This document shows positions 60,772 to 64,000 of a stretch of 64,000 nucleotides of DNA, piece after piece (position 1 is the stretch's first letter; each line of letters opens with the position of its first letter). Source of the stretch: Proales similis (Eukaryota > Rotifera > Eurotatoria > Ploima > Proalidae); contig JAGVRJ010000014.1 of assembly GCA_019059635.1 (NCBI GenBank), positions 558,001 through 622,000 on the forward strand, written 5' to 3'. Below the pieces are notes generated by a model. It made no database searches. It was not told where the DNA came from and saw only the letters and a list, made by a program, of their open reading frames with translations. Both the position numbers and the translations under genes were made by a program.

Positions 60772-61098
60772 CTATTCGCGCCAGCGATGGCCACATTTGG
60801 GGTTACAGCATTTATAAAAGACGGTCATGGGCTCATCCGCAGAGCGAGTCTGAATTTGCATGAAGTATGCTCGACTGTTTCCGCATACTTCGCATGTTGC
60901 TTCAGTTGAATCCACGTTTTCCCAAGCGGCTGCACCACCAAGAACATCGTCAATTTCTTTAAGTTTGCAATACTTGCGATTTGTTAGTTTTGTCTCGACG
61001 TTATTGATGAAGGGACACGTGTTACATGCCAGACGATAGCTACTAGGACCTTCCTCCACTAGAAGAATATTGCCACAGTGAGGGCAATAGTAAAGCAT
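60772..61098 (-). CDS. POLR3K: RNA polymerase III subunit RPC10 (POLR3K)
   Basis: This is a small subunit of RNA polymerase III that supports RNA cleavage, termination and reinitiation. The 108-residue reading starts at MLYYCPHCG, the conserved family start; an in-frame upstream extension is not conserved. The N-terminal zinc ribbon has CPHCG and CNTC. The C-terminal TFIIS-like ribbon has CEVCG, the acidic hairpin QTRSADEPMT and CCNPKCGHRW. The RSADE hairpin enters the polymerase funnel in TFIIS. Length and motifs match the family throughout. Confidence 0.97.
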   Translation of the reverse strand: MLYYCPHCGNILLVEEGPSSYRLACNTCPFINNVETKLTNRKYCKLKEIDDVLGGAAAWENVDSTEATCEVCGNSRAYFMQIQTRSADEPMTVFYKCCNPKCGHRWRE

Positions 61099-61543
61099 TT
61101 CTAAGAACTGGAAAAGCTTTAGAGTTTTGAAAAAGGCTGGACCCACATTCTCATATTTTCAGTATCGTCACCTTATATTTTTCAGCGCCGTCTCAGACAG
61201 ACATAGTTGGAAATTTCATTTATACTTAAAGCCATTACAAATTTAACTTAACGATCTAAATTCTAAGAATAAAGTTTTTGCCCAATTTAATCTGTTGATT
61301 TTAAAGCTCAATTTCTAACGGTGGGTTTTGAAAGTTAAAAAAGGGTCTGTTCCAAGTTCCAGTAAAATATTGAAGCCTTAAAAAACGTTTTAAACTCTAA
61401 TTTTACGATGATTAAAACCTTTAATTTCAAACTGCGAGAAAAGCAAGTTATGTCCATTTTAAGTTATATTGAATTATTAAAACAAGTAAGTATTCATTTA
61501 TGATATACTTTTTATTATTCATTTCTCTTAATTAAAAGTAAAC
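61099..61543. other. Divergent intergenic region, 445 bp
   Basis: An AT-rich spacer lies between the RPC10 start and the coiled-coil gene start, which diverge. It probably holds both promoters. No specific element was assigned. Confidence 0.45.
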
Positions 61544-62133
61544 ATGCCATCAATGGAGGATTTGAAACGAGAAATTGAAAGTCTACGAGAGCAAAACTCC
61601 AAACTTTTAGCAGAAAAAGAGAAAATAAAAAAAGCTTTGGAAGGAGCCATGAAAGAATTAGAATTCTTGACTCGTTATCCATACGAGCGAGTTCAAACAC
61701 TTTATAAGCAATTTAAACTGGATGGGACCTGGTTTTTCGATGAGAATCAGCTACACATGCCTGTTAGAAATCCTTATTACGCATTGGAAGATAGACCGAT
61801 AAAAAGTTCCATGACAAATTTTGTTAACCTGAATCAGAACGGAATCTCTAAAGAACTGGAGTACAAATTTGAGATGAATTCGTTAGAAAAAGACTCGAAT
61901 TATGATAAAGGGCTCTCAATTGGTATTTTAAACTTAAATTATTAATTTTGATTAGTTCTACAACAATTAGTCAAGGCGATAATATCGAAGAAAACTTGTC
62001 AGATCAATTCAAGAACAAAATATCTATTAATAAAAAGCGAACTGCCAAAGCTGGATCTAAGTCAGGCACAAAAACTGCCGACAAAACTGAGAAAAGTGAG
62101 CAAGATAAAGGTGTAAAATTAGAAGCAAAGTAA
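61544..62133 (+). CDS. Hypothetical coiled-coil protein, two exons
   Basis: The first exon starts at 61544 and encodes a heptad-rich helix (LKREIESLREQNSKLLAEK) followed by YPYERVQTLYKQFKLDGTW. A second open stretch, ending at 62133, is Lys-rich (KKRTAKAGSKSGTKTADKTEK). The join is ambiguous: a donor at 61863 with the acceptor ending at 61955, or a donor at 61922 with an acceptor near 61996, both keep frame. A polyadenylation signal lies at 62136-62141, supporting the 3' end. I do not recognise the family. The product would be about 160-185 residues. Confidence 0.5.
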
Positions 62134-62602
62134 ATAATAAAAAAGAAAATACTTTTTCAGAATTCCTCAAAGATTTATTTAATTTAAAGAAGGCCTCCTA
62201 GGACTTCACGTCGTCAAATATGCTATCAAGAGACCTAACTCCAAAAATTATAATCATTCTGGTCTTCCGTCATTCCCAATTCGTTGGAACCTAAACAAGG
62301 TCATGAGATCATCTAAAACTTTGAAATTGAATTAGCTTATTGAATAAAATAGCTACAAGAAGTAAGATAAAATGTCAACTTACTATTTAGATGTTTCTTC
62401 TAATGTCTCGAACTGCTTAAATTACTTTCAAATATTTATATAAATATTTTCTTTTTTATCTAGAAATTTGTGTTTTGTTTGGGAGTATTAGCATATGATC
62501 ATGTTTAAACCCCCCCCCCCCCCCTTCTATAATAAATCTTTAGAAACCCAACTTCCAACTAGTTGCATGTAATTTTCAACTGAACCAAAGTCATAAAACG
62601 CA
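62134..62602. other. Intergenic region with a 15-base C run
   Basis: About 470 bases separate two plus-strand genes. It includes the upstream gene's polyadenylation signal and an uninterrupted run of 15 cytosines at 62510-62524, about 80 bases upstream of the next start codon. Nothing else was seen. Confidence 0.55.
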
Positions 62603-63535
62603 ATGGACCGAACTAAATCATCTGCTCGTACCTACTTGGTATTTATTCTTTTCTGGTCTAGTCAATTTGTTGCACCAGCGGTTCATATAAGAAAGAATAT
62701 GACGAAGGAATCAAAAAACTATATTGAATTCGAAGATGGCAATCTAAACATATTGCTCAGTGTACCACACGACGGCCGTTTGATGCCGATATCTATTGAA
62801 AACCGAACTGACGATCGCCTTGGCAATCTTTGGGGTGATCGCAATACTCGGAAATTCGCGAAAATAATGAGAGACGAACTATCGCGTTTGTTCAGCAGTT
62901 ATTATAATGAAGAGTTAAAACCCTCAGTAATTTACAACAATTTGGATCGTGTTAAAATGGATCCAAATCGAGAAAGTTTTGAGTGTTGCGCCAACGAGCA
63001 GGACGAATGTCTTCTGGCTTATCACAAATACCATTCAATAATTCAAGATAACTTCAAAAATCAATATATTGGAGCAAAAGGGTCTTTCAAACAAGCATTG
63101 ATGATCGACGTTCACGGTCAATATCACACTGAACAATGGGTTGAGATTGGGTACTTAATAAGTAGAAGCAATCTGAATCGATCAATTTTGACAGACTCTA
63201 TTAGTTCGTCATTTGATTATCTTAAAAAAACTCAAAGTTTGAATTTAGAAGAACTAATAAGAGGGCCACACTCGCTAGGAGGCATACTGGAAAATATATA
63301 TGGTATAAAGAGCGTTCCGTCGCCATCCTTTCCGTCACCTGGGGAAGGTCGTTATTATACTGGCGGCTTTATAACCAAAAAACATAAATACGACGGAACC
63401 TTTCGAATCAACACTGTTCAATTGGAGCTTCCTGAATACATGCGCCGAGATGAAAATGTTGAGCAGTTCGCAAATAAATTAGCCCTTTGTGTTTTTGAGT
63501 TCTATCGAACTTATGGATTGGAAATGAAAAATTAA
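62603..63535 (+). CDS. Secreted N-formylglutamate amidohydrolase-like protein
   Basis: This is an intronless gene of 310 residues. An N-terminal signal peptide (TYLVFILFWSSQFVAPA) predicts secretion. The core follows the N-formylglutamate amidohydrolase (FGase, PF05013) plan: LSVPHDGRL, NNLDRVKMDPNRE (the DxNR element), LMIDVHGQYH (the DxHG element) and QLELPEYMRRD near the C terminus. Bacterial FGases hydrolyse formylglutamate in histidine degradation; they are zinc enzymes related to carboxypeptidases. A secreted animal form probably has another substrate, which is unknown. His, Asp and Glu ligand candidates are all present. A polyadenylation signal lies at 63576-63581. Confidence 0.75.
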   Translation: MDRTKSSARTYLVFILFWSSQFVAPAVHIRKNMTKESKNYIEFEDGNLNILLSVPHDGRLMPISIENRTDDRLGNLWGDRNTRKFAKIMRDELSRLFSSYYNEELKPSVIYNNLDRVKMDPNRESFECCANEQDECLLAYHKYHSIIQDNFKNQYIGAKGSFKQALMIDVHGQYHTEQWVEIGYLISRSNLNRSILTDSISSSFDYLKKTQSLNLEELIRGPHSLGGILENIYGIKSVPSPSFPSPGEGRYYTGGFITKKHKYDGTFRINTVQLELPEYMRRDENVEQFANKLALCVFEFYRTYGLEMKN

Positions 63536-63679
63536 TAGGAGATAATGGCGCTCTTGGTTAATACAAGCTAAGTCCAATAAAATTTCACATTTAAAAAAAA
63601 ATTGAAATCCTTTTCAAATCTGAGTCAATTAAATATATTTCTTAACAAAAAAACACATAATTTTGTCAAAAAATCGAAT

Positions 63680-64000
<321 letters not shown>

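Overview
The window comes from a metazoan nuclear genome with roughly 60% A+T. Coding regions carry GT-AG introns and AATAAA polyadenylation signals, and the gene set is animal-specific: UNC-89/obscurin, FBXL7, NEK6/7, Aurora, ELYS, Ly6 and stomatin. I found no prokaryotic operons and no CRISPR. Two features suggest a compact, probably ecdysozoan or arthropod-like genome: almost every intron I could place is 28-70 bp, and several genes are intronless or carried on giant exons (one is 9.7 kb). Both UNC-89 kinases are degenerate, which is known from Drosophila. I cannot name the species.

Layout. 1-20353 (+) is the 3' part of a giant sarcomeric UNC-89/obscurin gene with about 50 Ig domains, two FN3 domains and two pseudokinase domains. 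It ends tail-to-tail against a TCAF/M60-like gluzincin gene (20577-22754, -). Then come a five-exon gene joining a TIR-like domain to C-terminal tandem repeats (23595-25378, +), a calpain with a C-terminal membrane anchor in place of EF hands (25732-27568, +), a small basic membrane protein (28672-29286, +), an unrecognised four-exon gene (29419-30667, -) and a fourteen-exon ELYS/AHCTF1 nucleoporin gene (30869-36706, -). ELYS is divergent from intronless glucose-6-phosphate isomerase (37239-38912, +), followed by CDPF1 (39137-39559, +) and a two-exon gene resembling transposon-derived proteins (39776-41669, -).

The right half holds NEK6/7 (42521-43730, +), a DUF229 type II membrane protein (45008-47511, +), Aurora kinase (47835-48764, -), a three-exon Ly6/GPI-anchored gene (49371-49918, +), FBXL7 (50420-52423, +), a stomatin-family gene (52798-53816, -), an LRR type I membrane receptor (54637-57204, -), a 3.6 kb gene-poor stretch, RNA polymerase III subunit RPC10 (60772-61098, -), a coiled-coil hypothetical gene (61544-62133, +), a secreted N-formylglutamate-amidohydrolase-like protein (62603-63535, +) and the last exons of a cysteine-containing gene running off the window (63680-64000, -).

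The genes do not form one pathway. Functional themes are muscle M-band (UNC-89), mitosis and nuclear envelope (ELYS, NEK6/7, Aurora), membrane and cell surface (Ly6, stomatin, LRR, DUF229) and housekeeping (GPI, RPC10). The most unusual items are the TIR-plus-repeat gene, the tail-anchored calpain, an alternating two-Ig super-repeat in UNC-89 and the extremely short introns. All exon joins were made by hand from splice consensus and reading-frame phase; none has transcript support here.
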